A DNA stretch of 5,977 nucleotides from Ruminococcaceae bacterium UBA737 (GCA_002297415.1 DBKZ01000094.1:18336-24312), one strand, 5' to 3'; counted from the first letter of the stretch, positions 1-5,951 are shown. The notes: generated from the letters alone by a model not told the origin. Numbers and translations are program-made.

Positions 1-114
1 CTTAACTGCGGCTTCCCTGAGTTTTCTGACAGACTTAAAAAGCTCGGCGACAGCTTGGGTCTTAAAATCCATGTAATGCATGAGGATATCTTTAAGTCCA
101 TGCACAGAATTTAA
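1..114 (+). CDS. ACT-domain protein (UPF0237-like), C-terminal fragment
   Basis: Only the last 37 codons are inside the window; the gene begins upstream and ends with TAA at 112-114. The visible tail runs from LNCGFPEFSDRLKKLGDSLG to a final HEDIFKSMHRI. That ending closely resembles the C-terminus of the roughly 90-residue ACT-domain proteins of the UPF0237 family, whose last helix and strand carry a Q/M-HEDIF-x-x-MHRI tail. ACT domains usually bind amino acids or other small ligands and act as regulatory modules, but no ligand is known to me for this family. The strongest support is context: the next gene, 19 bases downstream, is a UPF0210 protein, and these two families are neighbours in streptococci and clostridia, so they are probably co-transcribed. 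The ligand-binding N-terminal part cannot be inspected here. Confidence 0.75.
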   Translation, partial: LNCGFPEFSDRLKKLGDSLGLKIHVMHEDIFKSMHRI

Positions 115-133
115 AAAAGGTTAGGCTTGTTTC

Positions 134-1495
134 ATGATAGATATTAAGGATATAATGGAAACGGTCAATATGATTGACCACGATAATCTTGACATCAGAA
201 CGGTTACTATGGGTATATCCCTGCTTGACTGTATAGATGCCGACGCTAAGGTTGCCTGCGATAAGATTTACGAGAAAATAACAAGAAAAGCGGGAAACCT
301 TGTTAAAACAGGCTGCGATATAGAAAAGGAATACGGTATTCCGATCATAAATAAAAGAATAAGCGTAACCCCTATCGCAATGATTGCCGCCGCTTCTAAG
401 AAGGCCGATCCTGTTATTTTTGCAAAAACTCTCCAAAGGGCGGCTGACGCAACAGGAGTTAATTTTATCGGCGGATATTCAGCCCTCGTCCATAAGGGCT
501 TTTCGGCAGGAGATCTTGAGCTTATAAAATCAATCCCCGAAGCGCTGAGCGTTACAAATAATATCTGCTCTTCCGTTAATATCGGCTCAACTAAGGCCGG
601 TATAAATATGGACGCGGTAAAGCTTATGGGACAGATTATAAGACAGACCGCCGAGGCGACTGCGGACAGAGACTGCATAGGCTGCGCAAAGCTTGTTGTT
701 TTCTGTAATGCGCCTGAGGATAATCCGTTTATGGCGGGAGCGTTCCACGGTGTGGGAGAGCCCGATTGTGTTGTTCATGTCGGAGTTTCAGGCCCGGGTG
801 TTGTTCATTCAGCTCTTAAAAAGTGTCCTGACGGCGATCTCGGCGAGGTTGCTGAGGTTATAAAGAAAACCGCGTTTAAAATCACAAGAATGGGTCAGCT
901 TGTCGGTACCGAGGCGTCAAAAAGACTCGGCGTTCCTTTCGGTATTGTCGACCTGTCTTTGGCTCCGACGCCTGCTATCGGCGACAGCGTCGCTCATATC
1001 TTAGAGGAAATGGGACTTGAAAACTGCGGTACTCACGGAACGACTGCGGCGCTTGCTCTGCTTAATGACGCGGTTAAAAAAGGCGGCGTTATGGCTTCCT
1101 CTTCGGTAGGCGGCCTTTCGGGTGCGTTTATCCCCGTATCAGAGGACGCGGGAATGATAGCCGCGGCAAGGTCGGGCAATCTTAAAATAGAAAAGCTTGA
1201 GGCTATGACAGCCGTTTGCTCGGTAGGTCTTGATATGATTGCGGTTTCGGGAGATACGCCTGCCGAAACAATTTCCGCAGTCATTGCCGATGAGGCGGCA
1301 ATAGGTATGGTAAATACCAAAACCACCGCTGTCCGCCTTATTCCGGCAGTAGGCAAAAAGGCAGGAGAAGAGCTTTCCTTCGGCGGACTTCTCGGCTCTG
1401 CTCCGATTATGGATATTAACCTTAAAAGCAGCTCTAAAAAGTTTATTGACAGGGCAGGAAAGATACCTGCTCCGCTGCAAAGCTTAAAAAATTAA
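134..1495 (+). CDS. UPF0210 / DUF711 (PFL family) protein of unknown function
   Basis: This is a complete 453-residue protein, the usual length for UPF0210. It matches the family along its whole length. Family blocks visible in order are [14 protein letters not shown] (20-33), the VNKR-like INKRISVTP block, [15 protein letters not shown] (from C145), [13 protein letters not shown] (197-209), VGVSGPGVV (216-224), [11 protein letters not shown] (277-287), [14 protein letters not shown] (299-312), [13 protein letters not shown], and a C-terminal [10 protein letters not shown]. The family is grouped by fold with pyruvate-formate-lyase-like proteins, but I see no glycyl-radical motif and assign no reaction. 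No signal peptide or membrane segment is visible, so it is expected in the cytoplasm. The first ATG is chosen because family members start with a similar M-(I)DI prefix; the Shine-Dalgarno is weak (AAAAGG at 115-120, 13 bases upstream). Translation may depend on the upstream ACT gene. There is no clear terminator after it, and the next promoter begins 9 bases past its stop codon. Confidence 0.93.
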   Translation: MIDIKDIMETVNMIDHDNLDIRTVTMGISLLDCIDADAKVACDKIYEKITRKAGNLVKTGCDIEKEYGIPIINKRISVTPIAMIAAASKKADPVIFAKTLQRAADATGVNFIGGYSALVHKGFSAGDLELIKSIPEALSVTNNICSSVNIGSTKAGINMDAVKLMGQIIRQTAEATADRDCIGCAKLVVFCNAPEDNPFMAGAFHGVGEPDCVVHVGVSGPGVVHSALKKCPDGDLGEVAEVIKKTAFKITRMGQLVGTEASKRLGVPFGIVDLSLAPTPAIGDSVAHILEEMGLENCGTHGTTAALALLNDAVKKGGVMASSSVGGLSGAFIPVSEDAGMIAAARSGNLKIEKLEAMTAVCSVGLDMIAVSGDTPAETISAVIADEAAIGMVNTKTTAVRLIPAVGKKAGEELSFGGLLGSAPIMDINLKSSSKKFIDRAGKIPAPLQSLKN

Positions 1496-1499
1496 AAAA

Positions 1500-1514
1500 A
1501 TACTTGACAAGTAT
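1500..1514. promoter_or_regulatory. 15-bp palindrome centred on the -35 box (possible operator)
   Basis: ATACTTGACAAGTAT is a perfect inverted repeat of ATACTT/AAGTAT around the centre GAC. It completely encloses the TTGACA -35 hexamer of the downstream promoter. A dimeric repressor bound here would block RNA polymerase, so it could be an operator for a second layer of control. No regulator gene is in the window and I do not recognise the site as a known consensus. With six base pairs per arm it could also be chance in an AT-rich spacer. Confidence 0.35.
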
Positions 1515-1532
1515 GTTTTAAGGTGCTATAAT
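1504..1532 (+). promoter_or_regulatory. sigma-A promoter of the leader-metNIQ operon
   Basis: The -35 box TTGACA (1504-1509) and -10 box TATAAT (1527-1532) are both perfect consensus, separated by exactly 17 bases. A TGC just before the -10 (1524-1526) gives an extended -10. Transcription should start near 1538-1541, leaving about 235 bases of untranslated leader before metN. Such a strong promoter fits control by attenuation after initiation, or by a repressor, rather than by an activator. Confidence 0.88.
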
Positions 1533-1568
1533 AGCAACCGTATTAAGAAGAAAGCGAGGTACGAAGAT

Positions 1569-1685
1569 ATGAAAAACTATTTTGAACAGTTGGTAAGATG
1601 TAACTTCCGCTGTGGTCGAATGTTTTCTTCTCGGGCGTTTTGTGCGTGCGGGTCGGTTTGTCGTGCCTTGAATAAAGATTGTTAA
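1569..1685 (+). CDS. cysteine-rich 38-residue leader peptide (putative attenuator ORF)
   Basis: The ORF begins with ATG at 1569, preceded by a good Shine-Dalgarno (GAGGT, 1556-1560, 8 bases upstream), and ends with TAA at 1683-1685. It starts MKNYFEQLVRCNFRCGR and ends ALNKDC. Cysteine occupies positions 11, 15, 25, 27, 31 and 38, six of 38 residues, against the one to two percent normal for bacterial proteins; the last Cys codon directly precedes the stop. Arginine is also frequent (10, 14, 17, 22, 32), while methionine appears only at 1 and 18. It lies about 30 bases after the predicted transcription start and is followed by an intrinsic terminator before metN, the layout of classical leader-peptide attenuation. 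The peptide itself probably has no function; its translation would sense charged tRNA-Cys. Alternatives are arginine sensing, or a chance ORF in a structured leader. I do not recognise it as a described family. Confidence 0.65.
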   Translation: MKNYFEQLVRCNFRCGRMFSSRAFCACGSVCRALNKDC

Positions 1686-1725
1686 ATCTTTGCACTTCTT
1701 TTGACCTGTGAGTTTTCGTCCGAGA
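1629..1725 (+). promoter_or_regulatory. candidate antiterminator competing with the 1719-1755 terminator
   Basis: TCTCGGGCG (1629-1637, codons 21-23 of the leader ORF) can pair over nine bases, with one G-U wobble, with CGTCCGAGA (1717-1725), which is the 5' arm of the terminator hairpin. The two structures exclude each other. Inside this outer stem a second stem is possible (1649-1656 with 1701-1708, eight pairs including three wobbles), then GTGC/GCAC (1663-1666 with 1692-1695), then a 7-bp hairpin AAAGATT/AATCTTT (1674-1680 with 1685-1691) that spans the leader stop codon. Together they form one long antiterminator scaffold. This was paired by eye, with no energy calculation. Confidence 0.5.
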
Positions 1726-1755
1726 GATATCAGCGATATTCTCTCGGATTTTTTT
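1719..1755 (+). terminator. intrinsic terminator in the metNIQ leader (attenuator)
   Basis: The stem has 5' arm TCCGAGAGATATC (1719-1731) and 3' arm GATATTCTCTCGGA (1735-1748). It makes 13 base pairs with one bulged T at 1740 and a three-base AGC loop, followed directly by seven T residues (1749-1755). It lies between the leader promoter and metN, 20 bases before the metN start, so it would block the whole operon unless overridden. That position marks it as an attenuator rather than the end of a transcription unit. It would also stop read-through from the UPF0210 gene upstream. Confidence 0.9.
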
Positions 1756-1760
1756 ATGCA

Positions 1761-1766
1761 AAGGGG
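1761..1766 (+). promoter_or_regulatory. ribosome binding site fixing the metN start at a TTG
   Basis: AAGGGG lies 9 bases before the TTG at 1776. It comes right after the terminator U-tract, so the site exists only on read-through transcripts. There is no in-frame ATG near the family's expected N-terminus (IELKNV), which makes TTG the start codon. Confidence 0.75.
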
Positions 1767-1775
1767 AATAAAAAA

Positions 1776-2765
1776 TTGATTGAACTAAAAAATGTCTGTA
1801 AAACCTTTGAAACTCAAAGCGATACGGTCGAAGCGGTAAAAAATATTTCGCTTACCGTTGAGGACGGGGATATTTACGGAATAATCGGTCTTTCGGGCGC
1901 AGGAAAATCAACTTTGGTACGATGTATCAATCTTCTTGAAATTCCGACCTCGGGAAGCGTGCTTATCGACGGAACGGATATCACAAAGCTTAATAAAAAA
2001 CAGCTTAGAGAAATAAGACATAAAATCTCAATGATATTTCAGGGCTTTAATCTCCTGTCACAGAGAAGCGTAATAAAAAATGTCTGCTATCCGCTTGAAA
2101 TAACAGGGGTTCCTAAAACACAGGCTTTAAAAAAGGCAAGGGAGCTTTTAAAAATAGTAGACCTTGCCGATAAGGAAAAGGCTTATCCCTCTCAGCTTTC
2201 GGGCGGTCAGAAGCAAAGGGTTGCAATTGCAAGAGCGCTGGCTACCGACCCTAAAATTCTTCTTTGCGATGAGGCGACAAGCGCGCTTGACCCTAATACC
2301 ACGGCTTCGATTTTAAATCTTCTTAAAAAGATAAATGAAGAATTGGGAGTAACGATTGTTGTTATCACCCATGAAATGAAGGTTGTCGAAAAAATTTGCA
2401 ATAAGGTTGCAGTTTTAAATCACGGCGAAATGCAGGAAAGCGGACTTGTAAGTGAAGTTTTCCTGTCTCCTAAATCAGAAACCGCAAAAGAGCTTATTTT
2501 GCCGCAGAGCAGAGCGGTAAGCAGTATTACCGGCGGCAGGAAAATCAGAATCGTGTTTGACGGCAGGTCGACCTTTGAGCCTATTATTTCAAATCTTGCT
2601 TTAGAATGTCATACGGCGGTCAATATCTTAGGCGCCGATACAAAGGATATCAACGGCACGGCTTACGGACAGATGCTTATAGGTCTCCCGTCCGATGAAA
2701 AGGACGCGCAAAGAGCCATTGAGTATCTTAAATCGCATAATATAAATTTTGAGGAGGAAAATTAA
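1776..2765 (+). CDS. metN: MetN-family ABC transporter ATPase with NIL domain
   Basis: This is the ATP-hydrolysing subunit of a MetNIQ-type importer, on the cytoplasmic face of the membrane. Read from the TTG at 1776 it has 329 residues, close to the family norm. Visible motifs are Walker A GLSGAGKST (38-46), Q-loop Q89, signature LSGGQ (141-145), Walker B ILLCDE (161-166), D-loop SALD (169-172) and switch histidine H199. Residues from about 255 to the end form the C-terminal NIL domain (KIRIVFDGRS... to YGQMLIGLPSDEKDAQRAIEYL), which is ACT-like. In E. coli MetN this domain binds intracellular methionine and inhibits transport, so allosteric feedback is plausible here. A longer reading frame reaches upstream to 1701 but runs through the terminator and lacks a ribosome binding site. 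metI starts immediately after the stop codon. Family assignment is firm; the transported substrate is not. Confidence 0.95.
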   Translation: MIELKNVCKTFETQSDTVEAVKNISLTVEDGDIYGIIGLSGAGKSTLVRCINLLEIPTSGSVLIDGTDITKLNKKQLREIRHKISMIFQGFNLLSQRSVIKNVCYPLEITGVPKTQALKKARELLKIVDLADKEKAYPSQLSGGQKQRVAIARALATDPKILLCDEATSALDPNTTASILNLLKKINEELGVTIVVITHEMKVVEKICNKVAVLNHGEMQESGLVSEVFLSPKSETAKELILPQSRAVSSITGGRKIRIVFDGRSTFEPIISNLALECHTAVNILGADTKDINGTAYGQMLIGLPSDEKDAQRAIEYLKSHNINFEEEN

Positions 2766-3485
2766 ATGAATAGCTTGCTGACCTTAACTGCCGACGGATT
2801 TTCCTCTTTCATTGAAAATACCTTCGGCAACGGAATGACCTCTACATATTTAGAAGCAATTTTCCTCACCCTTAAAATCACACTTATCAGTACCCTTGTT
2901 TCCTACCTTATCGGTATCCCGCTCGGCGTTATTCTTTACTGTACCTCGTCCGACAGCCTGTTTCCGAATAAACCCGTAAACGCAATCGTCGGATTTATAG
3001 TAAATATTCTGCGCTCGGTGCCGTTTATAATTCTTCTTGTTATGTCACAGCCTATCGCAACCTTCCTTATTGGAACGGGAATCGGTGACGACGCATTTAT
3101 AATCTATCTTATTATCGCGGCAGCTCCGTTTGTTGCGAGAATGATTGAGTCCTCGTTCAAAGAGGTCGATACAGGCGTTATTGAAGCGGCTCAGTCAATG
3201 GGATCGACAAATATGCAGATTATAAGAAAGGTATTGATTCCGGAGGCTATGCCGTCGCTGATTATCGGCTCGGCAATAGCAATCACCACAATTTTAGGTT
3301 ATACTCCTATGACATATCTGATAGGCGGCGGCGGTCTCGGACAGGTCGCGGTTGAATTCGGACTTCATAGGTTTAACAGTAATATCATGTATTTCTCATC
3401 GGTATTGCTTATAGTGATCGTTCAGATCATGCAGGTAGTCTTAAGCGCAGTTGCTAAACGCTGCGATAAGAGAATAAGAAAATAA
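2766..3485 (+). CDS. metI: MetI-family ABC transporter permease
   Basis: This 239-residue membrane subunit would form the transport channel as a dimer with two MetN. Hydrophobic segments lie roughly at 30-58, 71-95, 108-124, 163-180 and 206-230, fitting the five-helix MetI fold. The EAA coupling loop, which docks on the ATPase, is clear: EAAQSMG at 140-146 followed by IRKVLIPEAMPSLI. The family's GGGGLG turn is at 187-192. Just before it, where MetI proteins I recall have GYSAMAG or similar, this one reads GYTPMTY (178-184), which may affect specificity. The ATG directly follows the metN stop (TAA then ATG, no gap), and its Shine-Dalgarno GAGGAGG (2751-2757) is made by the glutamate codons ending metN. 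The two are therefore probably translationally coupled. Confidence 0.94.
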   Translation: MNSLLTLTADGFSSFIENTFGNGMTSTYLEAIFLTLKITLISTLVSYLIGIPLGVILYCTSSDSLFPNKPVNAIVGFIVNILRSVPFIILLVMSQPIATFLIGTGIGDDAFIIYLIIAAAPFVARMIESSFKEVDTGVIEAAQSMGSTNMQIIRKVLIPEAMPSLIIGSAIAITTILGYTPMTYLIGGGGLGQVAVEFGLHRFNSNIMYFSSVLLIVIVQIMQVVLSAVAKRCDKRIRK

Positions 3486-3505
3486 TAAAAAGGAGAGTAA
3501 TTTTT

Positions 3506-4327
3506 ATGAAAAAAATTATCGCACTCACTCTTGCTGTAGCTTTAAGCGCATTCGCATTTGCAGGCTGCGGCAGCAAAAAAGAAAAAGATTTAAGCTCGGC
3601 TAAAACTATTACAGTAGCCGCAACCGCAACCCCCCATGCCGAAATGCTCGAGCAGTGCAAGGATATTATGGCTGAAGACGGATATACTCTTAAGATTAAG
3701 ACCATGTCCGACTATGTAATCCCGAACACCGCTACCGAAAGCGGCGATGTTGATGCAAACTTCTTCCAGCACACCCCTTACCTTGAGGAATTCAATCAGA
3801 GCAAGAATACTCACCTTGTATCCGTTGCTAAAATTCACTATGAGCCTCTCGGAATTTATGCGGGAACAAGCAAGTCGTTAACCGAAATTCCCGACGGCGC
3901 AAAGATTGCCGTTCCGAATGATACAACCAATGAAGCCCGTGCACTTTTGCTCCTCGACGCAAACGGACTCATAAAGCTTAAGGATTCCACAAGCATCACT
4001 TCCACCAAGAATGATATCGAAAGCAATCCTCATAACTATGAAATCGTTGAGCTTGCCGCAGATATGATTACAAAATATATGAACGATTATGCAATCGCCG
4101 TAATCAACGGAAACTATGCAATGAACGCAGGCCTTAAGGTTAAGGACGCTCTTGCTATTGAAGACGCCGACTCAACCGCCGCTCAGACCTATGCAAATGT
4201 CCTCGTAGTTAAAAAGGGCAATGAAAAGGCTCCTATCGTTGAAGCTCTCGCAAAGGCTTTAAAGAGCGAAAAGGTAAAGAAATTCGTTGAAGAAAAATAT
4301 CAGGGCTCTGTTGTAGTAGTCGACTAA
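3506..4327 (+). CDS. metQ: MetQ/NlpA-family substrate-binding lipoprotein
   Basis: This 273-residue protein captures the substrate outside the cell and delivers it to MetI. A lipoprotein signal peptide is clear: MKK, a hydrophobic stretch 4-19, and lipobox FAGC with the lipid-bearing cysteine at C21. Family ligand-pocket motifs are present: GDVDANFFQHTPYL (80-93), VPNDTTNEARAL (136-147) with R145, the arginine that in MetQ structures pairs with the ligand carboxylate, INGNYA (200-205), and YANVLV (229-234). The binding site is thus that of an amino-acid-type MetQ. In the second motif a threonine (T140) replaces the proline I expect in D-P-T/S-N. A strong Shine-Dalgarno AGGAGAG (3491-3497) lies 8 bases upstream, and five of six Phe codons are TTC, both fitting high expression of a binding protein. 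It ends the operon, 20 bases after metI. Methionine is the default ligand; cystine, cysteine or Met-containing dipeptides are possible. Confidence 0.94.
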   Translation: MKKIIALTLAVALSAFAFAGCGSKKEKDLSSAKTITVAATATPHAEMLEQCKDIMAEDGYTLKIKTMSDYVIPNTATESGDVDANFFQHTPYLEEFNQSKNTHLVSVAKIHYEPLGIYAGTSKSLTEIPDGAKIAVPNDTTNEARALLLLDANGLIKLKDSTSITSTKNDIESNPHNYEIVELAADMITKYMNDYAIAVINGNYAMNAGLKVKDALAIEDADSTAAQTYANVLVVKKGNEKAPIVEALAKALKSEKVKKFVEEKYQGSVVVVD

Positions 4328-4344
4328 AGCTTTATAAAAACAAC

Positions 4345-4376
4345 AAAAATCTCCGACTTTTAGGTTGGAGATTTTT
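4345..4376 (+). terminator. intrinsic terminator after metQ
   Basis: The arms AAAAATCTCCGACT (4345-4358) and GGTTGGAGATTTTT (4363-4376) pair over 14 positions with two G-U wobbles around a TTTA loop. The 3' arm ends in a T-run followed by ATTTC. It begins 17 bases after the metQ stop codon and separates the importer operon from the MATE gene. The A-run on the 5' side could let it act in the other direction as well, but no opposing gene is present. Confidence 0.9.
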
Positions 4377-4392
4377 ATTTCTTTCATAGGTA

Positions 4393-4420
4393 TTGAAATT
4401 AAGAAAATATGTTGTATAAT
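4393..4420 (+). promoter_or_regulatory. sigma-A promoter of the MATE transporter gene
   Basis: TTGAAA (4393-4398) and a perfect TATAAT (4415-4420) are separated by 16 bases, with an AT-rich spacer. Transcription would start near 4427, giving a short leader of about 26 bases with no obvious control element. It lies between the metQ terminator and the MATE start, so that gene is its own transcription unit. Confidence 0.75.
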
Positions 4421-4452
4421 AATAGAACAATTAAAATGCTTCGGAGGATTTT

Positions 4453-5814
4453 ATGAAAACAGGTGCATTGGATATAAGGAACGGCCCCGTTCTTAAAAAT
4501 ATCATAATTTATACTATTCCTATAATTCTTACGGGCATTTTGCAGCTGCTTTTTAATGCCGCGGATCTGATAGTTGTAGGATTTTTTTCGGGCAGTGATT
4601 CTGTTGCCGCCGTCGGCGCTACTGCGTCTCTTACTAACCTTATAGTAAACCTTTTTATCGGGCTTTCGGTAGGCGCAGGCGTTATTGTCGCTCAGTGTCT
4701 GGGCGCAGGAGATTCACAGGCCGCTTCCCAAACCGTTCATACAGCAATTCCCGTCGCTTTTATCGGCGGAGCGATTCTTTCGGTTATCGGCGTTGCTTTT
4801 TCAAAAACATTTCTTGAGCTTATGGGAACACCTGCGGGAAAACTGCTGTCGCTCTCGTCCGTTTATATGAAAATTTATTTTTCGGGTATGATTTTCAGTA
4901 TGCTCTATAATTTCGGCTCGGCTGTTCTGCGTGCCGCGGGAGATACCAAATCGCCGCTGATTTTCTTAAGCATTTCGGGCGTGCTGAATGTAATTCTCAA
5001 TGTTATTTTTGTAGCCGCTTTCAATATGGATGTCGCAGGAGTCGCCCTTGCAACGATAATTTCTGAGGGTGTCAGCGCGGTGCTTGTTCTTATTGCTCTT
5101 TCAAAAAGAAACGATGTCTGCCGCCTTGATTTCAAAAAAATGAAAATTAAAAAAACGGCTTTAGTAAGAATTATTAAAATAGGCGTTCCGGCAGGTCTGC
5201 AAAATTCACTTTTCGCAATTTCAAATGTTCTTATTCAGTCGTCTATAAATTCTTTCGGTACAGCGCATATTTCGGGCTCTGCCGCCGCCTCAAGCCTTGA
5301 GGGATTTTGCTATGTCGCAATGAACTCTTTCCAGCAAACCTCTCTTAATTTCTGCGGTCAGAATTACGGCGCAGGCGATTTAAAAAGGGTTAAAAAGATC
5401 AATAATACCTGCCTTTTGACCGTCTCGGCAGTAGGTCTGCTTACAGGCTGTCTTATCTACTTTTTCGGCAGACCCCTGCTCGGCATTTATATTCATGATT
5501 CCGCTTCTGCCATAAATTTCGGAATGGAAAGAATGAAATATATTTTAATTCCTTATTTCCTCTGCGGAATAATGGATGTCGTTACAGGCTCTATGCGCGG
5601 TATAGGCTCCTCGGTCATTCCTATGGTAATCACAATCGTCGGCGTCTGCGTCATGCGTATAGTCTGGATTTATACCGTCTTTTCAATGCCTCAGTACCAT
5701 TCCTTTGCGGGTCTGATGATATCCTATCCTATTTCATGGCTTCTCACTTTTGCGGCGGTTTATGTCGCATATATTATCACTCTTAAAAACAGAGAAAAGA
5801 AATTTGCAGGATGA
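4453..5814 (+). CDS. MATE-family efflux transporter
   Basis: This 453-residue membrane protein has the length and twelve-helix pattern of MATE antiporters, which export cationic drugs, metabolites or toxic compounds using a Na+ or H+ gradient. It carries two MatE repeats, roughly 15-180 and 245-410, joined by a basic cytoplasmic linker (217-242, rich in K and R). Family marks in the first half are P23 in TM1, QLLFNAADLIVVG (31-43) with N35 and D38, GLSVGAGVIVAQCLGAGD (70-87), and LRAAGDTKSP (159-168). The matching mark in the second half is SMRGIGSSVIP (380-390). The overall look is that of the NorM/DinF-like MATE proteins common in Clostridia. The start is supported by GGAGG (4443-4447) 5 bases before the ATG. 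The substrate cannot be told from sequence. A link to the sulfur importer upstream is not evident, as a terminator and a new promoter separate them. Confidence 0.95.
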   Translation: MKTGALDIRNGPVLKNIIIYTIPIILTGILQLLFNAADLIVVGFFSGSDSVAAVGATASLTNLIVNLFIGLSVGAGVIVAQCLGAGDSQAASQTVHTAIPVAFIGGAILSVIGVAFSKTFLELMGTPAGKLLSLSSVYMKIYFSGMIFSMLYNFGSAVLRAAGDTKSPLIFLSISGVLNVILNVIFVAAFNMDVAGVALATIISEGVSAVLVLIALSKRNDVCRLDFKKMKIKKTALVRIIKIGVPAGLQNSLFAISNVLIQSSINSFGTAHISGSAAASSLEGFCYVAMNSFQQTSLNFCGQNYGAGDLKRVKKINNTCLLTVSAVGLLTGCLIYFFGRPLLGIYIHDSASAINFGMERMKYILIPYFLCGIMDVVTGSMRGIGSSVIPMVITIVGVCVMRIVWIYTVFSMPQYHSFAGLMISYPISWLLTFAAVYVAYIITLKNREKKFAG

Positions 5815-5819
5815 ATTTC

Positions 5820-5881
5820 TAGACATTAGATAAATACCCCTCATACTAGATATTAGACAATAGATGGTAGATATTAGACTC
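5820..5881. repeat. 7-bp-periodic TAGAYNN repeat
   Basis: Two tandem heptamers (TAGACAT, TAGATAA; 5820-5833) and, after a 13-base gap, five more in strict register (TAGATAT, TAGACAA, TAGATGG, TAGATAT, TAGACTC; 5847-5881) share the form TAGAYNN. The 12-mer TAGATATTAGAC occurs exactly twice, 21 bases apart. The array begins five bases after the MATE stop codon. The units are too short for CRISPR repeats, and I know no function for them. It could be a slippage-made array or part of an intergenic repeat family. Confidence 0.7.
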
Positions 5882-5901
5882 AATTAAATTTTTATTTAAT
5901 T
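5882..5901. repeat. AT-only perfect hairpin, possible weak MATE terminator
   Basis: AATTAAAT and ATTTAATT pair perfectly over eight bases around a TTTT loop. It immediately follows the TAGAYNN array and precedes two T residues. With no G-C pairs it would be a weak terminator at best. No better terminator is seen directly after the MATE gene. Confidence 0.45.
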
Positions 5902-5904
5902 TTC

Positions 5905-5918
5905 GTGCCGTTAGGCAC
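5905..5918. repeat. GC-rich small hairpin GTGCC-GTTA-GGCAC
   Basis: This is a perfect 5-bp stem with a four-base loop, lying three bases after the AT hairpin. It has no U-tract on either side, so it is not a standard terminator. It is probably a structural part of the same intergenic element as its neighbours. Confidence 0.5.
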
Positions 5919-5922
5919 ACAA

Positions 5923-5951
5923 CTAAGAGTCCCCCTTAGCCTTTAGGGGGA
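5923..5951. repeat. overlapping alternative hairpins near the window end
   Basis: TCCCCCT (5930-5936) pairs with AGGGGGA (5945-5951) over seven bases with an eight-base loop. A competing stem, CTAAG (5923-5927) with CTTAG (5935-5939), shares bases with the first, so only one can form. No U-tract follows. The remaining bases (5952-5977) hold no gene I can recognise. The dense hairpins suggest an intergenic or mobile repeat continuing beyond the window. Confidence 0.5.

Noticed and set aside
92..778. Reverse-strand ORFs opposite the UPF0210 gene
   Set aside because: They are antisense to a well-conserved coding gene, show no family resemblance, and lack ribosome binding sites. Similar antisense frames opposite metQ and the MATE gene were dismissed for the same reasons.
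155..1495. Alternative start of the UPF0210 protein at Met8 (155), which has AAGG 5 bases upstream
   Set aside because: Family members carry the residues before this point (M-x-DI pattern), so the first ATG at 134 is preferred, although its Shine-Dalgarno is weak.
1500..1514. Palindrome as a terminator for the UPF0210 gene
   Set aside because: The stem is only six A/T-rich pairs, is followed by GTTTTAAGG rather than a real U-tract, and coincides with a perfect -35 box.
1701..1775. 25-codon upstream extension of metN starting at TTG 1701
   Set aside because: It runs through the terminator hairpin, has no ribosome binding site, and the added residues do not resemble the MetN N-terminus. TTG 1776 has AAGGGG at good spacing and gives the expected IELKNV start.
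1533..1775. SAM riboswitch or T-box in the metN leader
   Set aside because: No S-box core and no T-box antiterminator motif (GGGTGG-ACCGCG type) is present. The terminator pairs with a segment of the leader ORF instead.
1756..1779. Seven-codon ORF from ATG 1756 whose TGA overlaps the metN TTG
   Set aside because: It begins right after the U-tract without a Shine-Dalgarno of its own. The overlap is likely chance.
5820..5881. CRISPR array
   Set aside because: The units are 7 bp in tandem with no spacers of constant length, and no cas genes are nearby.
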